A DNA stretch of 64,000 bases from Streptomyces subrutilus (GTDB taxonomy: Bacteria; Actinomycetota; Actinomycetes; Streptomycetales; Streptomycetaceae): assembly GCF_008704535.1 (NCBI RefSeq), contig NZ_CP023701.1, positions 868,001 to 932,000 on the forward strand, read 5' to 3'. Under the pieces are notes generated by a model, which was not told where the DNA came from, did not search any database, and saw nothing but the letters and a program-made list of their open reading frames with translations. Position 1 is the first letter of the stretch; each line of letters opens with the position of its first letter. The position numbers were made by a program, and so were the translations under genes. This document shows positions 8,995 through 16,755 of this stretch, piece after piece.

Positions 8995-10155
8995 CTACGG
9001 AGCCGGCAGTTCGGCGAAGTCGGCGACCAGGCCCCGGTGGTGTCCGGCCGTGCCGAGGGCGAGGGAGTCGGCCTTGGCGCGCTTGAGGTAGAGGTGCGCC
9101 GGGTGCTCCCAGGTCATGCCGGTGCCGCCGTGCAGCTGGACGCACTCCTCGGCGGCCCGGACGGCGACGCCCGAGCAGTAGGCCTGGGCGACGGCCACCG
9201 TCAGCGGGGCGTCGGGCGATCCGGTGGCCAGGGCGTCGGCCGCGGCCCGGGCGGCGGCGCGGGCGGAGGCCACGTCGAGCCAGAGCCGCGCGAGACGGTG
9301 CTTGAGGGCCTGGAAGGAGCCGACGGGCCGGTTGAACTGGTGGCGTTCGCGGACGTGCGCCACGGTCCGGGTCAGGCACCACTCCGCGATGCCGAGCTGT
9401 TCGGAGGCGAGCAGGCCCGCTCCCGAGAGCAGGGCTCCGGCCACGGCCGCGCGGGCGGTGGCCGGGTCAGCGAGCCGGGTTCCGGCGGCCGCGTCGAGGG
9501 TGATCCGGGCGAGCGGGCGGGTCAGGTCGAGCGGTACCAGCGGGGTCGGTGCGGCGGAGGCCGCCGGGACGGCGTACAGCCCGGTGTCGGCGAGGACGAG
9601 CAGGACGTCGGCGGCGGCCGCGTCCGCGACGGAGGTCACGGTGCCGGTCAGCACGCCGCCGCCGGCGTCCTTCACCGGGGCCGGCAGGGGGGCGCCGGGG
9701 GCCAGGGTCAGCGGGACGGCGGGGACGCACACCCGGCGGCCGGCGGCCAGCTCGCGGAGCAGGGGTGCGACGTCCGGCGTGTCGCAGCCGAGCAGGATCT
9801 CCGTCGCGAGGACCGAGCTGGTCAGGTACGGCAGGGGCGCGACGGCCCGGCCCAGTTCCTCCAGGACGACGGCGGCCTCCCGGTGGCTCGCGCCCTGCCC
9901 GCCGAGCTTCTCGGGGACCAGCAGGCCGGCGGCGCCGATGTCGGCGGCGAGGGTGTGCCACAGGGCCGGGTCGTGGGGGGTGCCGCTCTCGGCGCGGGCG
10001 AGGACGGCCGCCGCGTCGCAGCGGTCGGCGAGCAGGGACCGTACGGCCGCGCGCAGCCCCTCCTCCGTCTCGGAGTAGAGCAGGTCGAGCGGGGCGGCGG
10101 GGCCGGGCGGTGCGGTGACGGGGAGCGAGGCGGGTGAGGCGGGTGAGGCGGTCAT
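8995..10155 (-). CDS. Acyl-CoA dehydrogenase (second, small-subunit-like)
   Basis: The 386-residue flavoenzyme is the last gene of a coupled three-gene operon; its ATG overlaps the preceding stop in an ATGA. N-terminal all-alpha domain (LLYSETEEGLRAAVRSLLADR), loop with PEKLGGQGASHREAAVVLEELG, and a C-terminal helical domain with RHQFNRPVGSFQALKHRLA and the FAD-contacting VQLHGGTGMTWEHPAHLYLKRA. The catalytic base region is unusual enough that this may be the non-catalytic partner of a heteromeric FadE pair, as known for steroid-degrading actinobacterial enzymes (inference). Likely oxidises a CoA thioester together with its upstream neighbour. Confidence 0.92.
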   Translation of the reverse strand: MTASPASPASLPVTAPPGPAAPLDLLYSETEEGLRAAVRSLLADRCDAAAVLARAESGTPHDPALWHTLAADIGAAGLLVPEKLGGQGASHREAAVVLEELGRAVAPLPYLTSSVLATEILLGCDTPDVAPLLRELAAGRRVCVPAVPLTLAPGAPLPAPVKDAGGGVLTGTVTSVADAAAADVLLVLADTGLYAVPAASAAPTPLVPLDLTRPLARITLDAAAGTRLADPATARAAVAGALLSGAGLLASEQLGIAEWCLTRTVAHVRERHQFNRPVGSFQALKHRLARLWLDVASARAAARAAADALATGSPDAPLTVAVAQAYCSGVAVRAAEECVQLHGGTGMTWEHPAHLYLKRAKADSLALGTAGHHRGLVADFAELPAP

Positions 10156-11342
10156 CGGGCGAGGTCCTTCCAGGCCAGGTCCTTGTCGTCGCGCGGTTCG
10201 GGGGGCAGTCCCAGCACGCGTTCGGCGACGATGTTGAGGAGGATTTCGCTGGTGCCGCCCTCGATGCTGTTGCCCTTGGCGCGCAGGTAGCGGTAGCCGG
10301 CGTCGCGGCCGGTGAAGTCGACCAGTTCGGGCCGGCGCATGGTCCAGTCCTCGTACAGCAGGCCCTCTTCGCCGAGGAGTTCCACCTCCAGGCCGCTGAT
10401 CTCCTGGTTGAGCCGGGCGAAGGTGAGCTTCATGCCCGACCCCTCGGGGCCGGGCTGGCCGGCGACGAGCTGCTGGCGCAGACGTTCGCCGGTGAGCCGG
10501 GCCACCTCGGCCTCGACCCACAGCTCCAGCAGGCGCTGGTGGAGGGCGTGCGTGCGCAGCTCGGGGCGCCCGCGCCAGGCGGCGGCCACGGGGGCGATCA
10601 TGCCGCCCTCGCGGGGAATGCGCATGCCGCCGATGGAGACGCGCTCGTTCATCAGGGTGGTGCGGGCGACGGCCCAGCCGTCGCCGACGGGGCCGAGGCG
10701 GTGGGCGTCGGGGATGCGGACGCCGGTGAGGAACACCTCGTTGAACTCGGCCTCCCCGGTGATCTGGCGCAGCGGCCGGACCTCGACCCCGGGGTCGTGC
10801 ATGTCGCAGAGGAAGTAGGTGATGCCCCGGTGCTTGGGCAGCGTCGGGTCGGTGCGGGCGATGAGGATGGCCCAGCGGGCGGTGTGGGCGCTGGAGGTCC
10901 ACACCTTCTGGCCGTCGACCACCCACTCGCCGGCCTGCTCGTCGAGGACGGCGCGGGTGCCCAGGGCGGCCAGGTCGGAGCCGGCGCCCGGTTCGCTGAA
11001 GAGCTGGCACCAGACCTCCTCGCCCACCCACAGGGGGCGCAGGAAGCGGCGCTTCTGCTCGTCGGTGCCGTACGCGAGGATCGTGGGCGCGGCCATGCCG
11101 AGGCCGATCCCGATCCGGCGCGGGTCGTTGTCGGGGGCGCCGGCGGCGGCGAGTTCGGCGTCGACGGCGGCCTGGAGGGAGCGGGGGGCGCCGAGGCCGC
11201 CGAGCCCTTCGGGGTAGTGCACCCAGGCGAGGCCGGCGTCGAAGCGGGCGCGCAGGAAGTCGGCGCTCGCGGTGCGGTCGACGGGGTGCGCCGCGAGCAG
11301 GTCCCGTACGCGGGTGCGCAGTTCCTCGGCGGTGACGGTCAT
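10152..11342 (-). CDS. Acyl-CoA dehydrogenase (first subunit)
   Basis: The 396-residue protein has YPEGLGGLGAPRSLQAAVDAE near the N-terminus, the FAD/substrate loop CQLFSEPGAGSDLA, the beta domain with WVVDGQKVWTS, and a C-terminal block YRYLRAKGNSIEGGTSEILL; the typical glycine-rich SIEGGTSE loop contacts FAD. Such enzymes make the alpha,beta double bond in fatty acyl- or side-chain-CoA. It overlaps both neighbours by ATGA, so the three proteins are co-translated. Two consecutive acyl-CoA dehydrogenases suggest a heteromer, typical of degradation of bulky CoA esters rather than plain fatty acids (inference). Confidence 0.94.
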   Translation of the reverse strand: MTVTAEELRTRVRDLLAAHPVDRTASADFLRARFDAGLAWVHYPEGLGGLGAPRSLQAAVDAELAAAGAPDNDPRRIGIGLGMAAPTILAYGTDEQKRRFLRPLWVGEEVWCQLFSEPGAGSDLAALGTRAVLDEQAGEWVVDGQKVWTSSAHTARWAILIARTDPTLPKHRGITYFLCDMHDPGVEVRPLRQITGEAEFNEVFLTGVRIPDAHRLGPVGDGWAVARTTLMNERVSIGGMRIPREGGMIAPVAAAWRGRPELRTHALHQRLLELWVEAEVARLTGERLRQQLVAGQPGPEGSGMKLTFARLNQEISGLEVELLGEEGLLYEDWTMRRPELVDFTGRDAGYRYLRAKGNSIEGGTSEILLNIVAERVLGLPPEPRDDKDLAWKDLAR

Positions 11343-12313
11343 CGGGCTCCCCCGTCCAGGGCCGGTACGACGACCAGGCGGCCGGTGGTGGCGCCGTCGG
11401 CGACGCGTTGCACGGCGTCAGCCGCGCCGGCGAGCGGGACCCGTTCACTGACGAGGGGCTTGATGGAGCCCTCGGCGGCGAGGCGGGTGAGTTCGGCGTG
11501 GCAGGCCGCGACGGAGGCGGGCTCCTTGGCGGCGTAGAGCCCCCAGTGGAGGCCGAGCACGGAGTAGTTCTTCACCAGCGCGTGGTTGAGGGCGGGGGCG
11601 GGGACGGTGCCGCTGGCGAAGCCGACGACGACGATCCGGCCCTCGAAGGCGACGCACTTGGCGGAGGCGGTGTACGCGTCCCCGCCGACCGGGTCGTAGA
11701 CCACGTCGGCGCCGCGGCCGCCGGTGAACTCCTTGACGCGGGCCACGAGGTCCTCGGCCGTACGGTCGATCACCAGGTCGCAGCCGAGCTCCTCGGCGGT
11801 GCGCGCCTTGGCCTTGCCGCCGACGACACCGATGACCGCGGCTCCCGCGGCCCTGCCGAGCTGGACGGCGGCGCTGCCGACCCCGCCGGCCGCGGCGTGG
11901 ACCAGCAGGGTCTCACCGCGCCGGAGCCGGGCCCGGCGGTGCAGGCCGAACCAGCCTGTCTGGTAGCCGATGTGCAGGGCGGCCGCCTCGGCGTCGTCGA
12001 GGGAGTCCGGAGCGGGGAGCAGGGCGGCCGCGGGGGCGGTGACGTACTCGGCGAAGCCGCCGTGGGGCAGGGCGGGGTTGGCGATGACGCGGCGGCCGTC
12101 CGCGGTCTCGCCGCAGATCTCCACGCCGGGGGTGAAGGGCAGCGGGGGGCGGATCTGGTACCGCCCGCGGCAGAGCAGCGCGTCGGGGAAGTTGACGTTG
12201 GCCGCGAGCACCCGCAGCCGCACCTCGCCCTCGCCGGGCACCGGTTCGGGAACCTCTTCGAGGCGCATGGCCTCACGCGGCTCACCGGGGGTATGTACGC
12301 GCCATGCCTGCAT
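11339..12313 (-). CDS. NADPH:quinone oxidoreductase-type medium-chain dehydrogenase
   Basis: The 324-residue MDR protein has the GroES-like N-domain (NVNFPDALLCRGRYQIRPPL) without the structural zinc cysteines, and a Rossmann domain with the NADP-binding HAAAGGVGSAAVQLGRAAGA motif near residue 145. The family reduces quinones or alpha,beta-unsaturated acyl derivatives with NADPH. As the first gene of the coupled operon with two acyl-CoA dehydrogenases, an enoyl-thioester or crotonyl-CoA-reductase-like role is plausible but not proven. A palindromic site about 50 bp upstream probably controls the whole operon. Confidence 0.92.
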   Translation of the reverse strand: MQAWRVHTPGEPREAMRLEEVPEPVPGEGEVRLRVLAANVNFPDALLCRGRYQIRPPLPFTPGVEICGETADGRRVIANPALPHGGFAEYVTAPAAALLPAPDSLDDAEAAALHIGYQTGWFGLHRRARLRRGETLLVHAAAGGVGSAAVQLGRAAGAAVIGVVGGKAKARTAEELGCDLVIDRTAEDLVARVKEFTGGRGADVVYDPVGGDAYTASAKCVAFEGRIVVVGFASGTVPAPALNHALVKNYSVLGLHWGLYAAKEPASVAACHAELTRLAAEGSIKPLVSERVPLAGAADAVQRVADGATTGRLVVVPALDGGAR

Positions 12314-12714
12314 CCGGGGCCTCCAGCCGCCGTCGAGGAACCATGCTCCGCGGGCATACTAAGCGGTCGCTTGACGTCCTGGGAACAGTCGGCCGGAAGA
12401 AGACGGAACGCCCCCGCGCACCGGCCGTGCCGGTCTCGGCCTCGGCGCGCCACGGGCCCGATCGTCACCGCGGCCGCGCGAGCGACCGGCTCACCGGCTA
12501 CCGCCGCCCGACGCACCTCCCCCGCCCCGCCCGGCGACCGGAGGACGGTCCGGTCCGGCCACCGGCGTGGCCGACCGCACCCTGTCCGCGGACGGACGCA
12601 CCGTCACCCGCCGCGTACCCCCGATCGACGACGAAGGCGAGTCGAGCACCTTCACCGTCAGCTACCTGACGCACGCACCGCACAGAGGTGCTCGAAATCC
12701 GAGGGCACGGCCCG
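12314..12714. other. Gene-poor spacer upstream of the acyl-CoA dehydrogenase operon
   Basis: About 400 bp with the operator at 12361-12372 and the promoter of the leftward operon. I see no intact gene in the rest. A short rightward frame at 12567-12731 reads like a degraded regulator fragment but is too weak to call. Confidence 0.5.
12358..12374. promoter_or_regulatory. Palindromic operator candidate (AAGCG-N2-CGCTT)
   Basis: The core AAGCGGTCGCTT (12361-12372) is a perfect inverted repeat of 5-bp arms with a 2-bp centre, flanked by ACT and GAC. It lies 45-60 bp before the oxidoreductase start, where a promoter would be. This arrangement is typical of TetR-family regulators of acyl-CoA genes. 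No TetR gene adjoins it, so the regulator would act from elsewhere. Confidence 0.6.
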
Positions 12715-12873
12715 TCAGCGGCGCCTCTTGAAGTAGCCCCCTTGATGCAGCTTGTAGAGGATCCATGGAGCGAGTGCGACCCACACCGCCAGGAAGGCCC
12801 ACTTGAACCACGGAGGCCCATCCGGTCTTCTGTCCTGGGCCAACCCCGAGGCCAACACGACAAGTGAGTTCAT
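12715..12873 (-). CDS. Small single-pass membrane protein, unknown
   Basis: A 52-residue frame from ATG 12873. It has a polar N-terminal part (LAQDRRPDGPP), one hydrophobic segment (WFKWAFLAVWVALAPWILYKL) and a basic tail GGYFKRRR. The topology, with the positive tail inside, is that of many tiny Streptomyces membrane proteins. The ribosome site (GTGGGGC) is weak. I know no family for it; it is called from its composition and membrane segment only. Confidence 0.45.
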   Translation of the reverse strand: MNSLVVLASGLAQDRRPDGPPWFKWAFLAVWVALAPWILYKLHQGGYFKRRR

Positions 12874-13026
12874 GCCCCACGCTTGCCCCGCCCACGGAGA
12901 CACACACGTGGTATCTCGGCATCATTCGGTGCCTGCAGAACACACGAAAGGTGATCAGAGGTAGGGGCATCCGGTTCGGTGCGATGCACCTCCTGAGGAA
13001 CCGGTGCCGGCACGTACGCTGCGATC

Positions 13027-13725
13027 ATGGATGACCCCGTGCTCACCGCCCGCGAACTGGTGCGGGACCGATATCCCAACGCTCGGGCGGCCTTCCTCGC
13101 CGGCAGCGTGCTGACCGACCACCGGACGCCCACGTCTGATCTGGACATCGTGGTTCTCCTGGACGGGCCGCCCGCCCCCAGCCGGGAGAACCTGGTGTAT
13201 CAGGGCTGGCCGGTGGAGCTGTTCGTCCAGACGGAGGCTGTCTGGCACGGCTTCGCCGACCGGGAGACCGCGCAGCGGAGTTCGCCGCTCCTCGCCATGT
13301 GTGCTCACGGCATGCTCCTCGTGGACACGGACGGGCTGGGTGCCTCGCTCCAGGACGAGGCGCGACAGCGTTGGGCCGCGGGCCCTCCACCGCTCTCGGA
13401 CCGTGAGCGCGACCACCAGCGGTACGTCCTGACCGACCTGCTCGACGACCTGCGCGGCTGCGCGGACCCCGCAGAGCGGGTCTACCTGGTCGCGCACATG
13501 CTGCAGCGTGCCTCGGAGTCGGCCCTTCTGGCCGGTGGGCACTGGCTCGGCGGAGGCAAGTGGTTGTCGCGGCGGCTGGCCGCGGCCGACCCCGGGATGC
13601 ACCGCGCGTTGTCCGAAGCTGCCCCGCAGGCGATCGCCGGGGATGCGACGCTCTTCGTCGCGGTCGTGGCCGAGGTGCTGGAACTGGCCGGCGGTCCGCT
13701 GTGGGACGGACATGCCGTCCGATGA
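13027..13725 (+). CDS. Nucleotidyltransferase-domain protein
   Basis: The 232-residue protein carries a pol-beta-type nucleotidyltransferase core at its N-terminus: AFLAGSVLTDHRTPTSDLDI, i.e. the G-S helix turn followed by the DxD metal pair in SDLDIVV. The rest is helical, with a likely HEPN-like or kanamycin-nucleotidyltransferase-like C-domain (YLVAHMLQRASESALLAGGHWLGGGKWLSRRL). The enzyme would move an NMP to a small molecule, protein or nucleic acid. There is no paired antitoxin or HEPN gene next to it, which argues against a MNT-HEPN toxin-antitoxin pair. No ribosome site is visible before ATG 13027, so it may be leaderless. Confidence 0.85.
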   Translation: MDDPVLTARELVRDRYPNARAAFLAGSVLTDHRTPTSDLDIVVLLDGPPAPSRENLVYQGWPVELFVQTEAVWHGFADRETAQRSSPLLAMCAHGMLLVDTDGLGASLQDEARQRWAAGPPPLSDRERDHQRYVLTDLLDDLRGCADPAERVYLVAHMLQRASESALLAGGHWLGGGKWLSRRLAAADPGMHRALSEAAPQAIAGDATLFVAVVAEVLELAGGPLWDGHAVR

Positions 13726-13927
13726 ATCGGCGTGTCGCCGGCACACCACCACCGGTCCGAGCAGGGCGGGGTGGACGGGGTGGAGGCGTCGGACACGGCC
13801 ACATCGGCCGTGCAGGTGGGTTTCGGTTCTGGCACGACTTCTGTGACGTTGTGGGCCGTCTCGGGCCGTCTGCACCAGATCTCGAACTTGTTGGCGATAG
13901 ACATCCCGCATCTGGCAGGGTGGCCGC

Positions 13928-14353
13928 ATGGACTGCATTTTCTGCGGGCTCCTCCGTGAAGGCACCGCGAGCTGGGTGGCTCGTGGTCCGGTGGCCTGTG
14001 CCTTCACTCCGTTGAACCCGCTGGCACCGGGGCACACTCTGGTGGTTCCCACGCTCCATTACGCGGATGTCTTTGAGACCCCGCCCGACGTCCTCGCCGC
14101 GGTGACGGCATTGGTCCAGCGTGTTGCGGAGGCGGCGCGGACCGCCTTGAAGGCCTCGGGCGTGAACATCCTCAGCGCCAGCGGCCCGGGATCGGAGCAG
14201 TCAGTGCCCCACCTGCACGTCCACGTCGTTCCGAGGTGGGTGGACGACGGAATCTCGACCTGGCCGACCGGACGCTCCGCACATCACGTCACGGGCGATC
14301 CGGTGGCACGGCTCGCCGACGCTCTTGCTTCGGGCCGGCGCCACACGAGTTGA
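13928..14353 (+). CDS. HIT-family protein
   Basis: The 141-residue protein has the histidine triad HLHVHVV near residue 98 preceded by GSEQSVPHLH, the N-terminal CIFCGLL zinc-like pair, and PLAPGHTLVVPTLHYADVFE, all standard for HIT nucleotide hydrolases. Members split AMP or other NMPs from ribonucleotide conjugates such as Ap4A or adenylated amines. It follows the nucleotidyltransferase by 200 bp on the same strand; a nucleotidyl transfer/hydrolysis pairing is possible but unproven. AGGGTGG lies at fair distance before ATG 13928. Confidence 0.92.
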   Translation: MDCIFCGLLREGTASWVARGPVACAFTPLNPLAPGHTLVVPTLHYADVFETPPDVLAAVTALVQRVAEAARTALKASGVNILSASGPGSEQSVPHLHVHVVPRWVDDGISTWPTGRSAHHVTGDPVARLADALASGRRHTS

Positions 14354-14679
14354 GCCGGAGCCGCTTCCGACCTGTGCAGCCACCACGCCGGACGCCTTCA
14401 GCAGCATCGGCCTCCCCGCCATGCACTCCCCCGCCCAGGCCGGCCCGTCCGTACGCGGTCCGGTGCGGCCCCGTCTCGCGCTCCGGACGCCGGGTGCACG
14501 GGCCTTGTCGAAGTCCGTCGGCCGCGTACTGATCCACGCGTGTGCCGCGGCCCATCCGGAAGGCGTCGGGCACCACGGGCCCTGGAGCACGGACGCCGAT
14601 CGGACGCGCGGCCCGCGCGTGACCGGCGAACTCACCCGTTGCGGGGCAGTAGGGGTACGGAGCGGTGGGACCTTCGGGT
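14354..14679. other. Non-coding or decayed spacer
   Basis: About 325 bp between the HIT gene and the small membrane protein. Long frames cross it on both strands, but none has a ribosome site, a recognisable domain or normal codon use. A leftward frame has protein-like patches (AAAHAWISTRPTDFDKARAPG), which may be a remnant; I cannot name it. Confidence 0.4.
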
Positions 14680-14967
14680 TCAGGCGTTCGCCTGGCGAGG
14701 GGCGAGCGGTCGTCGGGGCGCGGCGTGGTGTGTGGGAGGCGTGGTGGGCGGCAGACGGCGAAGCTGGTGGGCGGCTGTGGCCAACAGGACGGTGAACAGG
14801 GCGAGCAGGAGGGTGCAGACCCACATCTGGCGACCTCCCGGATTCAGCCACCCCGTCCAGGCCGCAGCGGTTGCCCACAGCAGGGCTCCGGCCGTGTAGT
14901 GGGTGCGGACGCGGCGCAGCTGGCGTGCGGTCCGCAAGGAGGTGAGGAGTTCGCGCTTGGCTGTCAT
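14680..14967 (-). CDS. Small two-helix membrane protein, unknown
   Basis: A 95-residue frame from ATG 14967. A basic N-terminus (MTAKRELLTSLRTARQLRRVR) is followed by two hydrophobic segments (YTAGALLWATAAAWTGWL and MWVCTLLLALFTVLLATAA) separated by NPGGRQ, then a Pro/Thr/His tail. The hairpin topology with positive ends inside is convincing, although the ribosome site is weak. No family is recognised. Confidence 0.6.
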   Translation of the reverse strand: MTAKRELLTSLRTARQLRRVRTHYTAGALLWATAAAWTGWLNPGGRQMWVCTLLLALFTVLLATAAHQLRRLPPTTPPTHHAAPRRPLAPRQANA

Positions 14968-15068
14968 GCCCGCCCGCATACCCCGAAGTTGCGAAGATCC
15001 ACGGGGCAAACGGGCTGCGGGGGCCGTCTAGGGGCGCCGCCGGAATTACGGGACGCCACCGTCGGCGG

Positions 15069-15101
15069 CCCTGGCCCTGGCACTGGCCCTGGCACTGGCC
15101 C
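15069..15101. repeat. Short tandem repeat (12-bp unit)
   Basis: CCCTGGCACTGG occurs twice in tandem at 15075-15098 with partial copies on both sides, in the spacer before the STAS gene. It is probably slippage-derived; no function is evident. Confidence 0.7.
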
Positions 15102-15181
15102 CAAAAGAGGGCGCATATCGGTCCGGGAGGCGGGCATGTGCACGCTACCCAGTCGTGTGGTCGTGAAGACGAGGAGTGTCC

Positions 15182-15547
15182 GTGGTGCCCTTCAACGTGA
15201 CCGAGAGCGGTGTGCTGGTCATCCCGCTGCGCTCCGATCTGGACATCGACGGCCGGGCCGCGGCCGCTTGGGCGATCGACGGGTACCTCGCCGCCCACCG
15301 GTCCGCACCGGTCGTGCTGGAACTCTCGGACGCGCCGCTGAGTACCGCGGCGGTGAGCACGGTCGTACGAACCCACCGCATGTGCCGTTCCACAGGCGCG
15401 CAGCTGGCCGTCGTGGCGGCGGCCGCGGAGGCACGCCGGGCTCTGGAGGTGCAGGCGGTGGCCGACGGGCTGATCGTCCGGCCCACCCGCGCCATGGCCG
15501 ACGCCGCGCTCTCGGCGACTTCTGAGCTGTTCGCCGCGGCAGCGTAG
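15182..15547 (+). CDS. STAS-like (anti-anti-sigma-like) protein
   Basis: A protein of about 121 residues with the alternating strand/helix pattern of a STAS domain: GVLVIPLRSDLDIDGRAAAA at the N-terminus, APVVLELSDAPLSTAAVSTVV in place of the usual DLSGVxFLDSSG block, then THRMCRSTGAQLAVVAAAAEARRALEVQ. The phosphorylatable serine context (D-S-S/T-G) is altered to PLSTAAV, so switching by an RsbW-type kinase is uncertain. Starts at 15176, 15182 and 15185 are in frame; GAGGAG at 15171-15176 fits 15182 or 15185. No kinase or sigma gene adjoins it. Confidence 0.65.
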   Translation: MVPFNVTESGVLVIPLRSDLDIDGRAAAAWAIDGYLAAHRSAPVVLELSDAPLSTAAVSTVVRTHRMCRSTGAQLAVVAAAAEARRALEVQAVADGLIVRPTRAMADAALSATSELFAAAA

Positions 15548-16189
15548 AGCCGGCCACACCCCTGCCCCGATGCCGCCCGGCAGGGCGCGCGCCCCGCGCT
15601 CCTGGCCGGTGCGGCCCGCTGCCGGTGCGCGGGAGCGGTGGTGACAGGGGGAAACGGCTTCGCCCAGGCGAGCCTGCGGGCGGAGCGGGTCGTGCGCGTC
15701 GAAGCAGAGCGCGTGCGGGTCAGAAGTCATCCGCAGCTCTCCCGGTGGGGGCAGGTGGGGCGTGCTGGAGCCTGCCCAGCGAGTGCCACCCGGTCGACTG
15801 AGCAACCACCCCGTGCTCGGCTCCTTCGCGCACGACCGAAGCGGCAGCCCGTCCACGACCCGGCAGTCCCGCGAGGAGGCAGTGGGCGGGGGTCGCGTCC
15901 GGTCCGGTGCCGGGGCCTCGGCGAGGAGACGGCCGCAGCGGGTCTTGGGGCCTTCTGCGTGCCGAGGAAGCGTGGCACCCGCTGTCGGCGGGGCCGTCCG
16001 GACCCGCCGACGGATTCACTTCCCGGGTCCGCTACGACGCGCGGCCGTCAGGGCCGAGGGTGCTTGAGGGGGAAGCCGGGCAGCGCGTAGGGGCCGGCCT
16101 GGGGTACCGCCAGGTCTACCGGCGGTTCCGTCCGTGGACGACTCGGGCATCGTCGCCGTGAGCCCCTGTCGAGCCGCGGGCGCGGGCGG
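15548..16189. other. 640-bp spacer with no supported gene
   Basis: Every long frame here lacks a ribosome site and has codon use unlike the neighbours (poor third-position G/C bias in all frames). No RNA gene, repeat or terminator was recognised. It may be eroded coding DNA. Confidence 0.5.
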
Positions 16190-16450
16190 TCAGGGGGTGT
16201 CGCCGCGCCAGCGGAACGGCCCGCGGACATGTGTGTCGTCCGGGGCGTAGTAGGCGCGGCCGCCGACGCCGTAGAGGCCGCGGTCGGTGACCAGGAGGGA
16301 GCCCTCGGCCCGGTCCTCGTCCCGCCAGTCCGTGACGTCGAGGAGCCGGCCGTCGAGCGGGCCGTCCACCAGGTCCACGTACGCGTGTCCCGGTACCTGC
16401 TCGTCCAGCACGTCGTCCCGACCGCCGTACACCCGCCACCGTGCGTCCAT
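16190..16450 (-). CDS. Small acidic protein, unknown
   Basis: An 86-residue frame from ATG 16450 (GTG 16459 is an alternative). The sequence has well-formed beta-like stretches (HAYVDLVDGPLDGRLLDVTD, then EGSLLVTDRGLYGVGGRAYY, then THVRGPFRWRG), and the GC-rich third positions of a real gene. It is net acidic and soluble. I recognise no family; it resembles the small single-domain proteins common in Streptomyces. The frame may extend upstream to 16633, but that part is basic and low-complexity. Confidence 0.6.
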   Translation of the reverse strand: MDARWRVYGGRDDVLDEQVPGHAYVDLVDGPLDGRLLDVTDWRDEDRAEGSLLVTDRGLYGVGGRAYYAPDDTHVRGPFRWRGDTP

Positions 16451-16755
16451 GCCGTTCACCCCACCAGCCTTCCCCCCGTACCGACCCCGCCCACCCGGCA
16501 AACGGGTGGCAACCCGCGGGCCCGGAGGTTGTGGCGACCCGTAGGTACTGCCCGCAGGGCGCGCCGGGCACCGGGCCTCACCCGCGCACCCCGTACCGGC
16601 ACGGGCTGCCCCGACCCTAACCCCGGCGGACACCGCGCGAACCCGAAGCGGGAAAGTCCGCGGCCCGACCCCCGGCGCCGGTCCGCCGCGGGCGGCCCGG
16701 ACCGGATCGCGTTGCGGGACTGGTCATCTCGGCGTGCGCGCGCTATCGATGGCCC
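16451..16755. other. Promoter-bearing spacer between divergent genes
   Basis: About 305 bp between the leftward small protein and the rightward SDR gene. No gene or hairpin of note was seen. The SDR ATG lacks a clear ribosome site. Confidence 0.4.

Noticed and set aside
12567..12731. Fragment resembling the end of a GntR-UTRA regulator (SSTFTVSYL)
   Set aside because: Only a short stretch, no upstream domain in any frame; too weak to call a pseudogene.
13027..13725. MNT-HEPN toxin-antitoxin module
   Set aside because: The nucleotidyltransferase is 232 residues, longer than antitoxin MNT proteins, and no HEPN gene adjoins it.
15727..15978. Small basic proteins in the 640-bp spacer
   Set aside because: No ribosome sites, no domain pattern, and composition is that of random GC-rich frames.
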